NCBI GenBank assembly: GCA_028287235.1
Contig: JAQBQB010000022.1
Location: forward strand, 124,001-188,000
Direction of reading: 5' to 3'
From: Gemmatimonadota bacterium
Lineage (GTDB): Bacteria; Gemmatimonadota; Gemmatimonadetes; Gemmatimonadales; Gemmatimonadaceae
DNA length: 64,000 bases
The translations under genes and the position numbers were made by a program. Shown one piece after another: positions 1-8,943 of the stretch. The stretch's first letter is position 1; each line of letters begins with the position of its first letter. The notes beneath the pieces are model-generated. The model was not told where the DNA came from and searched no databases. It saw only the letters and a program-made list of their open reading frames with translations.

Positions 1-814
1 GCGCCCACAGCTCGGAGCGAGTCGCCCAGAATGGCGCGAATTGAAACGATGCCGGCATCACGCCGAGAATGGTGAACGGCTCTCCGTCGAGCGAGATCTG
101 CCGTCCGACGACCCCCGTGCTTCCAGCGAAGCGCCGCTGCCAGAGTCCGTAGCTGATGACCGCAACGTGATCGTTCCCCGCCGTCTCTTCCTCGGCAGTG
201 AACGTGCGGCCCAACAGCGGCTTCACGCCGAGCATGGGAATCATGCCGGCGCTCATGTGCAAACCGAAAACGTGTTCCGGCTCGTCCGCTCCGGTGAGAT
301 TCGGCGTCCAGTACTCGGCCGCCGAGATCTCGGTGAAGCTCCGCGTCTGCCGAGCCCACTCGACGATGTCCTCCGCCGAGACGGGATTGCGCTCATTGTG
401 CAGGATGACGACGAGCCGATCGCTGTCCTCGTAGGGAAGGGGACGGAGCAGCACGCCGTCGACGACGCTGAGAATGGCGGTCGTCGCGCCGATGCCGAGC
501 GCCAATGCCAGGGCGGCGGCGAAGGTGAACGCAGGCGCCTTGGCGAGCGACCTCAGTGCGAATCGAAGGTCGCGTATGACCAGGTCGATCGTGGCGCCGG
601 TGCGGACGTCGCGCACTTCCTCCTTCACCTGCTCGATGCCGCCCACCTCGAGCAGCGCTTCGCGCCGCGCTCGCTCCGGGGACTGGCCATGCCGGATCCG
701 CTCGGCAATGACCTGCTCGACGTATGCGCGCAGCTCGTCGTCGAGCTCCCGTTCGACACGAGGGCGTTTCAGAAGATTCCGTGCGGCGCTGCTGATCCGG
801 GAGACGAGCGACAT
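1..814 (-). CDS. ADOP-type ABC transporter permease, N-terminal part (truncated by window edge)
   Basis: Reading the minus strand from the ATG at 814 gives 271 uninterrupted codons running off the window start. The protein opens with a charged cytoplasmic region of about 85 residues containing RRPxVERELDDELRAYVEQ-like sequence, then a membrane segment at about residues 93-115 (core ALALALGIGATTAI), then the MacB-type periplasmic domain with VLLRPLPYED and DGEPFTILGVMPASF. This layout is that of the acidobacterial duplicated orphan permeases, MacB/FtsX-like proteins without a linked ATPase, and matches the complete copy at 36449-39142. No PadR gene is adjacent, unlike that copy. The inverted repeat at 844-891 lies just upstream. 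Family assignment is firm; substrate unknown. Confidence 0.9.
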   Translation of the reverse strand, partial: MSLVSRISSAARNLLKRPRVERELDDELRAYVEQVIAERIRHGQSPERARREALLEVGGIEQVKEEVRDVRTGATIDLVIRDLRFALRSLAKAPAFTFAAALALALGIGATTAILSVVDGVLLRPLPYEDSDRLVVILHNERNPVSAEDIVEWARQTRSFTEISAAEYWTPNLTGADEPEHVFGLHMSAGMIPMLGVKPLLGRTFTAEEETAGNDHVAVISYGLWQRRFAGSTGVVGRQISLDGEPFTILGVMPASFQFAPFWATRSELWA

Positions 815-843
815 GGTCGATCCGAGAAAGGGGTCACTCCTAC

Positions 844-891
844 AGACATTCTATACGAGTAAAACGTTGGGTGGTTTCGTATCGAATGTCT
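844..891. promoter_or_regulatory. inverted repeat upstream of the ADOP gene
   Basis: Two 15-base arms (844-858, AGACATTCTATACGA; 877-891, TCGTATCGAATGTCT) are complementary at 14 of 15 positions, separated by 18 bases. They sit 30 bases upstream of the permease start. Each arm carries a GACATTC/GAATGTC half, reminiscent of the ATGT/ACAT half-sites of PadR regulators, which commonly control ADOP genes. Function as an operator is inferred. Confidence 0.5.
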
Positions 892-926
892 ATAGGGGAG
901 CCCATTTTCAGCATGTCTTTGGGCGG

Positions 927-1781
927 CTAGTCGCGCTCCATGAGCACGAAGCCGTTGAACCGCTTGAAGTCCTCGCGCATCCGCTTCGGATAGAAATTGC
1001 TGAGGAAGCGCCAGAACCACATGCCCTTCATCTCGCGCCGCAGTCGGCGGGCCTCGTCCAAGGCGGAGCGAAAGGACAGCTCGCGCCAGCCGAATGGCTC
1101 GAAGAACTTCGTGCTCTCCGACGGCGCGAACTGAAATGGCGCGTTCCCCGCCGCCAGGTTCTTGCCCCATGACTTCTCCATGATCGCGAGCAGCCGGGGA
1201 TTCGCCAGATCGAACAACCACCAAGCAAAGCTCGGCACCGCATGCAGATCGCGCGTGAGCTGCTCGACCTGCTCGGCGTTCAGGTAGATCAGCAGCCCTT
1301 CCGTCACCACGAGCACGCGCGACGATTGGGCGCCGACCTGCGCGAACAGCGCCTGCCGCCGCGCCGGGTCGGTGAGGTCCACGCGGATCGCTTCATAATT
1401 GCACACCGGCTTTTCGTCGCGCAGCATGTCGAGCTTGTAGTCGAGGATGCCGGGCAGGTCCACGTCGATCCAGCGGAGCGAGGGAGGCAACGGCATGCGC
1501 CACGCGCGCGCGTCGAGCCCCGCGGCGAGGTTCAGCACGGTGTCTACGCCGCCGTTCCGAACGCGGTCGAGAATGATCTCGTCGAAGATCGCCGTGCGTA
1601 CGATCATCGCCCACGCCATTTTCCGGCCGTGCTTCATCGTATCGACGATCGACTGGCCGCGCTCCCCGGCGAGCCGGGCGGCGAACGGATCGCGAAAGAC
1701 GGCGTCCTTGCGCTCCGTTTCCATTGCGCGGTAGACGGCCACCCATCGGGCGGTGTCGGAGATGTTTTCGATCTGGGCCAT
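927..1781 (-). CDS. class I SAM-dependent methyltransferase, leucine carboxyl methyltransferase-like
   Basis: A 284-residue cytoplasmic protein of the TIGR00027/LCMT-like methyltransferase group. Visible hallmarks are the SAM-binding stretch NLAAGLDARAWRM, the acidic DVDLPGILDYK strand, and the LVVTEGLLIYL motif after the second nucleotide-binding half. I chose the ATG at 1781 (MAQIENISDT) because GAGGAA lies just upstream; an in-frame start 60 bases further out would add a low-complexity extension unlike the family. The methyl acceptor is unknown: relatives include polyketide and carboxyl O-methyltransferases. It is followed in the same direction, after 112 bases, by the ADOP gene, but that gap holds a separate regulatory repeat, so co-transcription is uncertain. 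Confidence 0.85.
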   Translation of the reverse strand: MAQIENISDTARWVAVYRAMETERKDAVFRDPFAARLAGERGQSIVDTMKHGRKMAWAMIVRTAIFDEIILDRVRNGGVDTVLNLAAGLDARAWRMPLPPSLRWIDVDLPGILDYKLDMLRDEKPVCNYEAIRVDLTDPARRQALFAQVGAQSSRVLVVTEGLLIYLNAEQVEQLTRDLHAVPSFAWWLFDLANPRLLAIMEKSWGKNLAAGNAPFQFAPSESTKFFEPFGWRELSFRSALDEARRLRREMKGMWFWRFLSNFYPKRMREDFKRFNGFVLMERD

Positions 1782-1963
1782 TCGTTCCTCGTGGGCTGGC
1801 TGCGGCGACCGTGACTTATGCGCGCCAGCCGGTCCAGTCAATGCCGCGCGCCAAGGATTGGCCGGCGGCTCTAGCCGAACGGTGCTCCGCGAGCAATTTC
1901 TAGGGCGGCGCCTCCGCCATCGTGGGGCGCACCATCCGTCTCACACCGGCCAGGGCCCCTTCG

Positions 1964-4900
1964 ATGTCTCGATTGCACGTGCTTGTCTCCCTCCCGCTTG
2001 CCGCCATGCTCGCGGCTCCCGCGGCCGCGAACGCGCAAACGCGCATGCTTCGCACGCCGACGGTCAGCAAGACCCAGATCGCCTTCGCCTACGCGAACAA
2101 CATCTGGACGGTCGACCGATCGGGCGGCACGGCGCGCCGGATCACGAGCTTCCAGGGCACGTCGGAAAATCCGAAATTCTCGCCCGACGGAAAGCTCATC
2201 GCGTTCAGCGCGCAATACGGCGGCAACGTCGACGTGTACATCGTGTCCGCCGAGGGTGGTGAGCCGAAGCGGCTCACGTGGCATCCGGGCGCCGACATCG
2301 TGCAGGGTTGGACGCCCGACGGAAAGACCATCGTCTTCCAATCGTCGCGCGCGTCGGCCGCCCCGAGCGCGGTGCCGCGCTTCTGGACCGTGTCGGTCGA
2401 CGGCGGACCGGAGACGCCCATGCCGCTGCCGCGGGCATTTCAGGGCAAGATCTCGCCCGACGGCAAGCGCCTGGCGTATCGCATGAACAACTCGTGGGAC
2501 GAAGAGCGCCGCAACTATCGCGGCGGGCAGAATCGTCCCATCTGGATCGTCGATCTCAAGACGTGGGATCTCGAGACCACGCCGAAGGTGACGTCGGACC
2601 TCGTCGTTGCGCAGGCGGGTGGGCCGCGCGGCGCGACGAACGTGCAGGTGCCGCTCAACCCCGATTCCAAAGACATGGATCCGGTGTGGGTGGGCGACGA
2701 CGTGTACTACATCTCCGACCGCGACGGCGTCGCGAACGTCTGGGACTACGACACGAAGTCGAAGAAGCTCACCCAGCTCACGAGCTTCAGCGACTACGAC
2801 GTGAAGGCGCTCGACGCCTCGAGCGACGGAGAGGCCGTGGTGTTCGAGCAGGCCGGCTACGTCCATCTGCTCGACACCAGGTTGAAGAAGGAGCACATCG
2901 TCAACGTCAACGCGACAGGCGATTTTTCGTGGATGATGCCGGAGTGGAAGGACGTGAGCGCGAACATCGCGAACCTCACGCTCTCGCCCACGGGCAAGCG
3001 CGCCGCCGTGGAAGCGCGCGGAGAGATCTTCACGATCCCGGCTGAGAAGGGCGACGTCCGCAACCTCACCAACTCGAGTGGATCCGCCGAGCACGAGCCG
3101 GCGTGGTCGCCCGACGGCAAACAGATCTCGTACTTCAGCGACAAGTCCGGCGAGTACGCGCTCTACATCGAAGCTCAGGACGGCCAGACGCCGGCACGCG
3201 AGATCAAGATTCCAACGACGGGCCACTTCTACACGGCCGCGTGGTCGCCCGACGGAAAGCGCATCATGTTCCACGACACGAACCTCAAGCTCTGGGTCGT
3301 GGACGTCGCGACGGGACAAGCGAAAGTCGTTGGCAACGATCCGTGGATGGTGCCGGCGCGCACGATGAATCCCGCGTGGTCGCCCGACGGCAAGTGGATC
3401 GCCTACGCGAAGCACTTGAACTCGCTGTATAAGGTGATTCAGGTCGTCAACGTCGAGACGGGCGAGAGCAAGCAAGTCACCGACGGTCTCGCCGACGCGA
3501 TGTCGCCGGCGTGGGACGCGAGCGGCAAGTACCTCTGGTTCCTCGCCTCGACCGACTTCGCGCTCAAGTCGCAGTGGCTCGACATGTCGCAGAGCGATCA
3601 CACGGAGACGTTCGGTCTGTACGCGGCAGTGCTGCGGAAGACCGATCCGTCGCCGTTCCTGGCGGAGAGCGATGAAGAGGACGGGGGACGAGGGAATGCA
3701 GGTGGTCGTGGCGGCCGAGGTGGCGCGCCCGCCGCGGGCGATAGCTCGAATGCCAACCCGCTTCCCGCGCCCCGCCTCCCCCTTCCTTCAGTGCAGATCG
3801 ACTTCGACGGCCTGCAACACCGGCTCCTCTCGGTGCCGGGCATCGTCGACCGCCCGTACACGAACCTCCGCGCCGGCACGGCGGGCATGGTGTACTTCCT
3901 CGAGCCGGGGGGAGCCGGCGGCGGTCGCGGCGGCGCGGGCGGTGGTTCGGCGATGCATCGGTATTCACTGCGCGATCATCGCGACATTCCGTTCATCACG
4001 GGCGTGGCCGATTACACGCTGAGCCTCGACGGACACAAGCTGCTCTATCGCGGTGCGGGCGGCGGTGCGGGTGGCCGAGGTGGCCGCGGCGGTGCCGCGG
4101 CCGGCGGACCGGCACTTTTCCTCGTGGACGCGGATCGCGCTGCGCCCGCGGCCGGAACTGGCCGACTCAACGTCGAGCTGCGCGCCAACATCGATCCCAA
4201 GGCCGAGTTCAAGCAGATCTTCAACGAGGGGTGGCGCAACCAGCGCGACTACCTGTACGTCACGAACCAACACGGCGCCGACTGGCCGAAGGCGAAGGAG
4301 ATGTACGGGGCGTTGCTGCCGTACATCAACCATCGCGCCGATTTGAATTATCTCATCGACATGATGGGCTCCGAGATCGCGGTCGGACACTCGTTCGTGC
4401 GCGGCGGCGACATGCCGGACGTTCCCGTCGTGAACGGCGGTCTGCTCGGCGCGGATTTCGCGGTGGAGAATGGACGCTATCGCATCACGAAGATCTACGA
4501 CAACGAGAACTGGAATCCCGATCTGCGCGCCCCGCTCGCCGCGCCCGGCGTGGACGTTCGCGTCGGCGACTATCTGCTGGCGGTGAACGGCGTAGAGCTC
4601 AAGGCGCCGGACAACGTGTATCGCTTGCTCGACGGTACGGCGAATCGCCAAACCAACCTCACGGTGAGCTCAACGCCGGTGATCGACGGCGCTCGGCATG
4701 TCGTCGTGACGCCGATCGCGAACGAACAGACGTTGCGCAGCCGCGCTTGGGTCGAGAACAACCGGCGCGTCGTCGATTCGCTGTCGCACGGGCAGTTGGC
4801 GTACGTCTATCTGCCGAGCACCGCGGGCCCAGGCTTCACGAGCTTCAACCGCTACTACTTCGCGCAGCAGGACAAGCTCGGCGCGGTGATCGACGAGCGG

Positions 4901-5422
4901 TACAACAGCGGCGGCCAGGCCGCTGACTACATCATCGACGTGCTCCAGCGAAAGTTCGACGGCTACTTCAACAACGTGGCCGGCGATCGCATGCCGTTCA
5001 CGAGTCCCGCCGCGGGTATCTGGGGACCGAAGGTGATGATCATCAACGAGATGGCCGGCTCGGGCGGCGACCTCATGCCGTACATGTTCCACCTGCGCAA
5101 GGTCGGCACGCTGGTCGGCAAGCGCACGTGGGGTGGTCTCGTGCACACGGCAGACACGCCGGGCTTTGTCGACGGCGGCTCCATGATCGCACCGCGCGGC
5201 GGCTTCTTCACGATCGACGGCAAGTGGGCCGTGGAGAACGAAGGCACGCCGCCGGACATCGACGTGGAGAACACACCGAAGGAAGTGATCGCCGGGCATG
5301 ACCCGCAGCTCGAGCGTGCGGTCTCGATTGCGCTGCAACAGCTCAAGGATCATCCGGTCGTTCGCGCCACGAAGGAACCGCCGTCGCCGACGTGGGGCAA
5401 GCGAGTGAAACCGCCGGTTTAA
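1964..5422 (+). CDS. exported tricorn-like serine protease (beta-propellers, PDZ, S41 domain)
   Basis: A 1152-residue exported peptidase. The ATG at 1964 begins a signal peptide (MSRLHVLVSLPLAAMLAAP, cleaved near AANAQ); an upstream in-frame ATG at 1922 gives no better N-terminus. Residues to about 540 carry repeated WSPDGK/FSPDGK blades of TolB/WD40-like propellers. A PDZ domain follows at about 859-906 (VRVGDYLLAVNGVELK), then an S41 domain from about 942 with the nucleophile motif EMAGSGGD (Ser1033). Family members trim peptides, here presumably in the periplasm. Three Gly/Arg/Ala-rich insertions interrupt the middle (near 575, 655 and 695), unusual for archaeal tricorn. An upstream RBS is weak. 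Confidence 0.92.
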   Translation: MSRLHVLVSLPLAAMLAAPAAANAQTRMLRTPTVSKTQIAFAYANNIWTVDRSGGTARRITSFQGTSENPKFSPDGKLIAFSAQYGGNVDVYIVSAEGGEPKRLTWHPGADIVQGWTPDGKTIVFQSSRASAAPSAVPRFWTVSVDGGPETPMPLPRAFQGKISPDGKRLAYRMNNSWDEERRNYRGGQNRPIWIVDLKTWDLETTPKVTSDLVVAQAGGPRGATNVQVPLNPDSKDMDPVWVGDDVYYISDRDGVANVWDYDTKSKKLTQLTSFSDYDVKALDASSDGEAVVFEQAGYVHLLDTRLKKEHIVNVNATGDFSWMMPEWKDVSANIANLTLSPTGKRAAVEARGEIFTIPAEKGDVRNLTNSSGSAEHEPAWSPDGKQISYFSDKSGEYALYIEAQDGQTPAREIKIPTTGHFYTAAWSPDGKRIMFHDTNLKLWVVDVATGQAKVVGNDPWMVPARTMNPAWSPDGKWIAYAKHLNSLYKVIQVVNVETGESKQVTDGLADAMSPAWDASGKYLWFLASTDFALKSQWLDMSQSDHTETFGLYAAVLRKTDPSPFLAESDEEDGGRGNAGGRGGRGGAPAAGDSSNANPLPAPRLPLPSVQIDFDGLQHRLLSVPGIVDRPYTNLRAGTAGMVYFLEPGGAGGGRGGAGGGSAMHRYSLRDHRDIPFITGVADYTLSLDGHKLLYRGAGGGAGGRGGRGGAAAGGPALFLVDADRAAPAAGTGRLNVELRANIDPKAEFKQIFNEGWRNQRDYLYVTNQHGADWPKAKEMYGALLPYINHRADLNYLIDMMGSEIAVGHSFVRGGDMPDVPVVNGGLLGADFAVENGRYRITKIYDNENWNPDLRAPLAAPGVDVRVGDYLLAVNGVELKAPDNVYRLLDGTANRQTNLTVSSTPVIDGARHVVVTPIANEQTLRSRAWVENNRRVVDSLSHGQLAYVYLPSTAGPGFTSFNRYYFAQQDKLGAVIDERYNSGGQAADYIIDVLQRKFDGYFNNVAGDRMPFTSPAAGIWGPKVMIINEMAGSGGDLMPYMFHLRKVGTLVGKRTWGGLVHTADTPGFVDGGSMIAPRGGFFTIDGKWAVENEGTPPDIDVENTPKEVIAGHDPQLERAVSIALQQLKDHPVVRATKEPPSPTWGKRVKPPV

Positions 5423-5453
5423 AGGCTCGAAAAAAGCTTGATAAAAGCTTGAA

Positions 5454-5483
5454 CCGCGGAGGGCGCCTCGGCGTTCTCCGCGG
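5454..5483. terminator. hairpin between convergent tricorn and LigD genes
   Basis: CCGCGGAG (5454-5461) pairs with CTCCGCGG (5476-5483) around a further GC-rich inner stem. It lies between the ends of two convergent genes. There is no clear T-run, so it is a weak terminator candidate. Two AAAAGCTTGA direct repeats precede it. Confidence 0.4.
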
Positions 5484-5526
5484 AACAGCACCGTTGTGTC
5501 CGTGCCAAGCAGTCAAACGATGCATG

Positions 5527-6465
5527 CTATAACAACTTCTCGAGCTTGAACCGCCCCTTCGCCGCGAGCAGCGGCTTCCACAGATCGCCGAGCTTCGCCA
5601 CGCGCGCCGGAACGTTGTCGATGCGGAAGTCGGCGATGGCGAACCCTTTCTCCACCTCCGCCCACGTCACGGGGGTCGATACCGGCGCCCGCGGCTTGGG
5701 ACGCGGCGAATAGATCGACGCGAGCGTACGGCCCCACGCATTCTGGTTGTAGTCCACGAGCACCCTGCCGCGCGGCCGCTTCGCGATCTTGTACTCAGCC
5801 GTGAGCAACTTCGGATGCTGCGACGCAAGCTGTCGGGCAAGTGCCTTCGCGAAGGTCCACACCTGCTTCTGCAGCGGGCCGCGAACGATTCCCACATAGA
5901 TGTGCACGCCCGACGATCCTGTCGTCTTCACCAGCGGCTTCATGCCGAGCGACTCGAGTGCGCCACGAACGACGAGCGCGGCATCGAGCACCTTGGCGAA
6001 CGACGCTCCGGGTACGGGGTCGAGATCGAAGTGCACGTAGTCGGGCCGGTCGACGTCGTCACAAGTGGCGTACCACTGATTGAGATCGATGCACCCGAGG
6101 TTCACGATCCAGAGCAGCGACGCGAGATCCTGCACCATCGGGAAGTCGATGATGTTGCCCGAGTCGTGCTCGATCGCGCAGGTCTCGATCCACTCCGGCC
6201 GCGGCGACGGCGCGCGCTTCATGAAAAAGCATTTGCCCGCGGCGCCGTTCGGATAGCGCTTCATCACCATCGCGCGGTCGCGCAGGTGCGGCAGCAGCCA
6301 GCGCGACACGTCGGCGTAGTACTGCAGCAGGTCGCGTTTCGTGATTCCGCTCTCCTTCCAGAACACTTTCGGAAGGTTCGTGAGCTTGACCTGTTTTCCA
6401 TCCACCGTGAGCTCGACGTCCCGTTCTCCCTCGGGAATCACGAGCGCGCGCGTACGTGGCGTCAT
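5527..6465 (-). CDS. stand-alone LigD-type polymerase/primase domain protein
   Basis: A 312-residue archaeo-eukaryotic primase-fold polymerase of the LigD PolDom type, which fills gaps and adds nucleotides at double-strand breaks in bacterial non-homologous end joining. The two catalytic aspartates are seen in HFDLDP (Asp147, Asp149), the nucleotide-binding SSGVHIY motif at about 184-190, and the third carboxylate in VLVDYNQN (Asp238). There is no ligase or phosphoesterase domain, so this is the single-domain form. The ATG at 6465 overlaps the TGA of the upstream gene (ATGA), indicating translational coupling; longer in-frame readings upstream are out-of-frame sequence of that neighbour. No Ku gene is in the window. 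Confidence 0.93.
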   Translation of the reverse strand: MTPRTRALVIPEGERDVELTVDGKQVKLTNLPKVFWKESGITKRDLLQYYADVSRWLLPHLRDRAMVMKRYPNGAAGKCFFMKRAPSPRPEWIETCAIEHDSGNIIDFPMVQDLASLLWIVNLGCIDLNQWYATCDDVDRPDYVHFDLDPVPGASFAKVLDAALVVRGALESLGMKPLVKTTGSSGVHIYVGIVRGPLQKQVWTFAKALARQLASQHPKLLTAEYKIAKRPRGRVLVDYNQNAWGRTLASIYSPRPKPRAPVSTPVTWAEVEKGFAIADFRIDNVPARVAKLGDLWKPLLAAKGRFKLEKLL

Positions 6466-7019
6466 CGGCTCCGCTCCAATCTTGGTGGCCGTTTTCCCCG
6501 GCGCACGGCGCCGAGCACGGGTTGGTATTCGAGCTCGCAGGCGTCGCGCACGCAACGCAACAGCAGTCCGCCGCGGCTCATGTCGCCGCGACCCACGAAA
6601 TCCACCGGGAACACGAGCCAGTCGCCGAAGATGTCGAGCAGCACGTCCGCATACTTTCCCGTCGCGATGCTTCCGAGCAGCACGACGCGAGTCGTGGGTC
6701 CAATTCTCTTGGCCAAACGCGCCGCGCTTCGCTTGAGTGGAGCGAGATATCGCTCGTCGCCCGCCGCAATGTCGACGGAGGCGAAGGAGAGCAGGTCGTC
6801 GCGATGCACGCGCTCGTCGGGCGAAACGAGCCCGCGATCGGTGGTGATGATCCACGATTCCGGCGCGCCGCCGGCCCGTCGCGCGTAGGCGCGGGCGTAC
6901 GCCAGCTTGCCGCGAAAATACAGCCCGCTCAAGAAGGCGAACACGTCCCCCAACGCGGCGCCCTCGGAGGTGCGCAGCTGCTCGGCCATGTCGAAGGTGG
7001 CGGCGGGGTTGAGCAGCAT
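6462..7019 (-). CDS. unknown protein translationally coupled to the LigD polymerase gene
   Basis: A 185-residue protein that I cannot assign to a named family. It begins MLLNPAATFDMAEQL, has conserved-looking stretches such as FLSGLYFRGKLAYARA, ITTDRGLVSPDE, VVLLGSIATGKY and FPVDFVGRGDMSRGG, and ends in an Arg/Lys-rich tail. There is no signal peptide or membrane segment, so it should be cytoplasmic. Its stop overlaps the start of the LigD-type polymerase, so the two are made from one mRNA and a shared DNA-repair role is a reasonable inference. The VLLGSIATGKY segment hints at a nucleotide-binding loop but lacks a proper Walker A. The start at 7019 is chosen as the first good Met; the N-terminus could be slightly longer. 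Confidence 0.75.
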   Translation of the reverse strand: MLLNPAATFDMAEQLRTSEGAALGDVFAFLSGLYFRGKLAYARAYARRAGGAPESWIITTDRGLVSPDERVHRDDLLSFASVDIAAGDERYLAPLKRSAARLAKRIGPTTRVVLLGSIATGKYADVLLDIFGDWLVFPVDFVGRGDMSRGGLLLRCVRDACELEYQPVLGAVRRGKRPPRLERSR

Positions 7020-7134
7020 CCGTGCGCGCTGGCCGTCGCACCGAGCGGGCGAAAGTAGAAAAATCTGATTAGAATGAGAGAGGTCCTTGCCCGAACGCCT
7101 CACCGTCGAGTCCGCAGCAGATTTGGAGGTGCCC

Positions 7135-7446
7135 ATGCGTGGTCGAATCGGGTTGATCGTGTTGATCGGGTTGTCGAGCGTCGGCTGTACCCACATCCAC
7201 TCAGGGGCAGGGAGCGCGCCAGTCGATCGGCGCATGCCGCCGTCGATGATCCCGCCCAGCGCGGCCGACAGGGATCAGCGCTCGGCCACCAAGCGTGTCT
7301 CGGATAAGGAAGCGCCAAGCGACCTGGTTGCCACGGACGCGTCCCGGTGCTCGGTGTCCGAAGAGGATTTCCGCCTTGCGGAGATCGGAAAATCATTCAC
7401 CTGCGACTGGCGAAAGGCCGCGGGCAAACCAGGCAAACCGCTCTAG
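7135..7446 (+). CDS. small hypothetical lipoprotein
   Basis: A 103-residue predicted lipoprotein. A strong GGAGGT lies five bases before the ATG at 7135. The N-terminus (MRGRIGLIVLIGLSSVGC) is a type II signal with Cys18 as the lipidation site. The remainder is hydrophilic, Pro/Ser-rich, with two cysteines (RCSVSEED, FTCDWRK) near the C-terminus that could form a disulfide. No recognisable domain. Its TAG stop shares a base with the GTG start of the following YaeQ gene, so they are probably co-translated. Confidence 0.7.
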   Translation: MRGRIGLIVLIGLSSVGCTHIHSGAGSAPVDRRMPPSMIPPSAADRDQRSATKRVSDKEAPSDLVATDASRCSVSEEDFRLAEIGKSFTCDWRKAAGKPGKPL

Positions 7447-7997
7447 TGGCTCTTTCTTCGACGATCTACAACTTCGACATCCAGGTCTCCGACGTCGACC
7501 GGAACGTCTACGAGACCCTCCCTCTCCGCGTCGCGCGGCATCCGTCGGAGACGGAGGAGTACCTCGTCACCCGCGTGCTCGCCTACTGTCTCGAGTACAC
7601 CGAGGGCATCGCGTTTTCCAAAGGACTCGCGCAGGCCGACGAGCCGGCGCTCGTCGTGCGCGACCTGACTGGAGAGCTCCAGGCGTGGATCGAAGTCGGC
7701 GCGCCCGACGCTGACCGCCTGCACAAGGCGAGCAAGGCGTCGCCGCGCGTCGCGGTCTACATCCTCAAGGAGCCGCGAATCTTCCTCGGCCAGCTCGCCG
7801 GCGCGCGCATTCATCAGGCCGAATCGATCGAGATCTACGCCATCGACCGCGCCCTCGTCGAAGGGCTCGTCACGCGGCTCGATCGCCGGACGTCGCTCGA
7901 GCTGGCGGTCACCGATCGGCACATCTACGCCACGATCAACGGCGAGACCCTGGATGGCCGGGTCGAGCCTCACGTTCTCGCCCCGGCCGACCGCTAG
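7446..7997 (+). CDS. yaeQ: YaeQ family protein
   Basis: A 183-residue cytoplasmic protein matching the YaeQ family (usual length about 180), with a PD-(D/E)XK-nuclease-like fold but no proven activity. Typical segments are STIYNFDIQVSDVDRNVYETL at the N-terminus, RVLAYCLEYTEGIAFSKGL, LTGELQAWIEVGAPDADRLH and LELAVTDRHIYATI. The start is the GTG overlapping the preceding TAG; this gives the family-typical N-terminus. Escherichia coli YaeQ was once linked to suppression of RfaH loss, but the role remains unclear. Confidence 0.92.
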   Translation: MALSSTIYNFDIQVSDVDRNVYETLPLRVARHPSETEEYLVTRVLAYCLEYTEGIAFSKGLAQADEPALVVRDLTGELQAWIEVGAPDADRLHKASKASPRVAVYILKEPRIFLGQLAGARIHQAESIEIYAIDRALVEGLVTRLDRRTSLELAVTDRHIYATINGETLDGRVEPHVLAPADR

Positions 7998-8075
7998 AAC
8001 GGTATATTCGGCGAAACCTGTCGAGGCCGCCGAACGTCGTTCTATGTAGGTCTACCATCTGAGAGAGAGAAGCTC

Positions 8076-8279
8076 GTGCAACTGTCGATTCTCGCGTTGA
8101 ATCTCATCTATGCAGCGTTGGGCGTCGTCCTGATGTACACGAGCTACCGGATCATCGACCGCCTCACGCCGCAAGTCGACTTTCCCGCCGAGCTCAAACG
8201 CGGCAACGTGGCGGTCGCGATCTTCATCGCGGCGTTGTTCGTCTCCATCGCGCTGATCGTTGGGCGCGCGATTGGATAG
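8076..8279 (+). CDS. DUF350 family small membrane protein
   Basis: A 67-residue inner-membrane protein starting at GTG 8076 behind a GAGAGAGAGA purine tract. Two hydrophobic helices (about residues 5-22 and 45-63) flank a polar loop with ELKRGNVAVAIF, which is the DUF350 pattern. Function unknown. Its stop lies inside the 5' end of the lytic transglycosylase gene, so the pair is likely translationally coupled and may act together at the envelope. Confidence 0.8.
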   Translation: MQLSILALNLIYAALGVVLMYTSYRIIDRLTPQVDFPAELKRGNVAVAIFIAALFVSIALIVGRAIG

Positions 8280-8922
8280 CGCACTGTTCGCACGCGCTCG
8301 CGTCGCGTTGCTGCTGGTCGCGCTGTCCGCCGCCGGACGCGCGTCCGCACAGGACGACTCGCCGGTGAAGAAGGCGGGCAAGGCGGTCGAGCGCGTCGCC
8401 GCGGCGCGTGCGTCGAGGAAGATCAGCCAGGCGTACGATCCGGCGTTCCGCAAATACACCAAGCGCTTCTTCGGACCGCTCTTCGACTGGCGGTACTTCA
8501 AGGCGCAGGGCTTTGCCGAGAGCGGGTTGACGGCGAACGCGAAGAGCTGGGTGGGCGCGCGCGGCGTGATGCAGCTCATGCCGTCGACGTATCAACAGAT
8601 CGCGTCGCACCGCCCGGAGTTCGGCACCATCGACCAACCGGAGTGGAACATCGCCGCCGGCATCATGCACGACCGGTATCTGTGGGAGCTCTGGGGCAAG
8701 GAAGTGCCCGAGTCCGAGCGGCATCGGTTCATGTTCGCCAGCTACAACGCTGGGGAAGGCACCATCACGCGCGCGCGTGCAGTGGCGAGGACCAAGCTCG
8801 GCGACCCGGCGTGGCCGAACATCGAGCAAGTGGCGCCCACCGTGCAGCGGTGGCGGTACTCCGAGACGCTCGGCTACGTGCGGCGGATCGATTCGACGTA
8901 TGCGAGGTTGATCGCGCCCTGA
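8260..8922 (+). CDS. lytic transglycosylase (SLT domain)
   Basis: An exported murein-cleaving enzyme of about 220 residues. After a signal peptide (core ARVALLLVALSAAGRASAQ) comes an SLT domain: the catalytic glutamate is Glu87 in GFAESGL, followed by GARGVMQLMPSTYQQI, and the conserved FASYNAGEGTI segment. A YSETLGYVRRI ending matches the family. Start is a TTG, at 8260 or more likely 8272; either overlaps the end of the DUF350 gene, and no ATG or GTG is available before the signal peptide. Similar to the MltF/Slt group. Confidence 0.9.
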   Translation: MGARLDSALFARARVALLLVALSAAGRASAQDDSPVKKAGKAVERVAAARASRKISQAYDPAFRKYTKRFFGPLFDWRYFKAQGFAESGLTANAKSWVGARGVMQLMPSTYQQIASHRPEFGTIDQPEWNIAAGIMHDRYLWELWGKEVPESERHRFMFASYNAGEGTITRARAVARTKLGDPAWPNIEQVAPTVQRWRYSETLGYVRRIDSTYARLIAP

Positions 8923-8943
8923 ACTGTCTGCGTTGGCCTTGCT

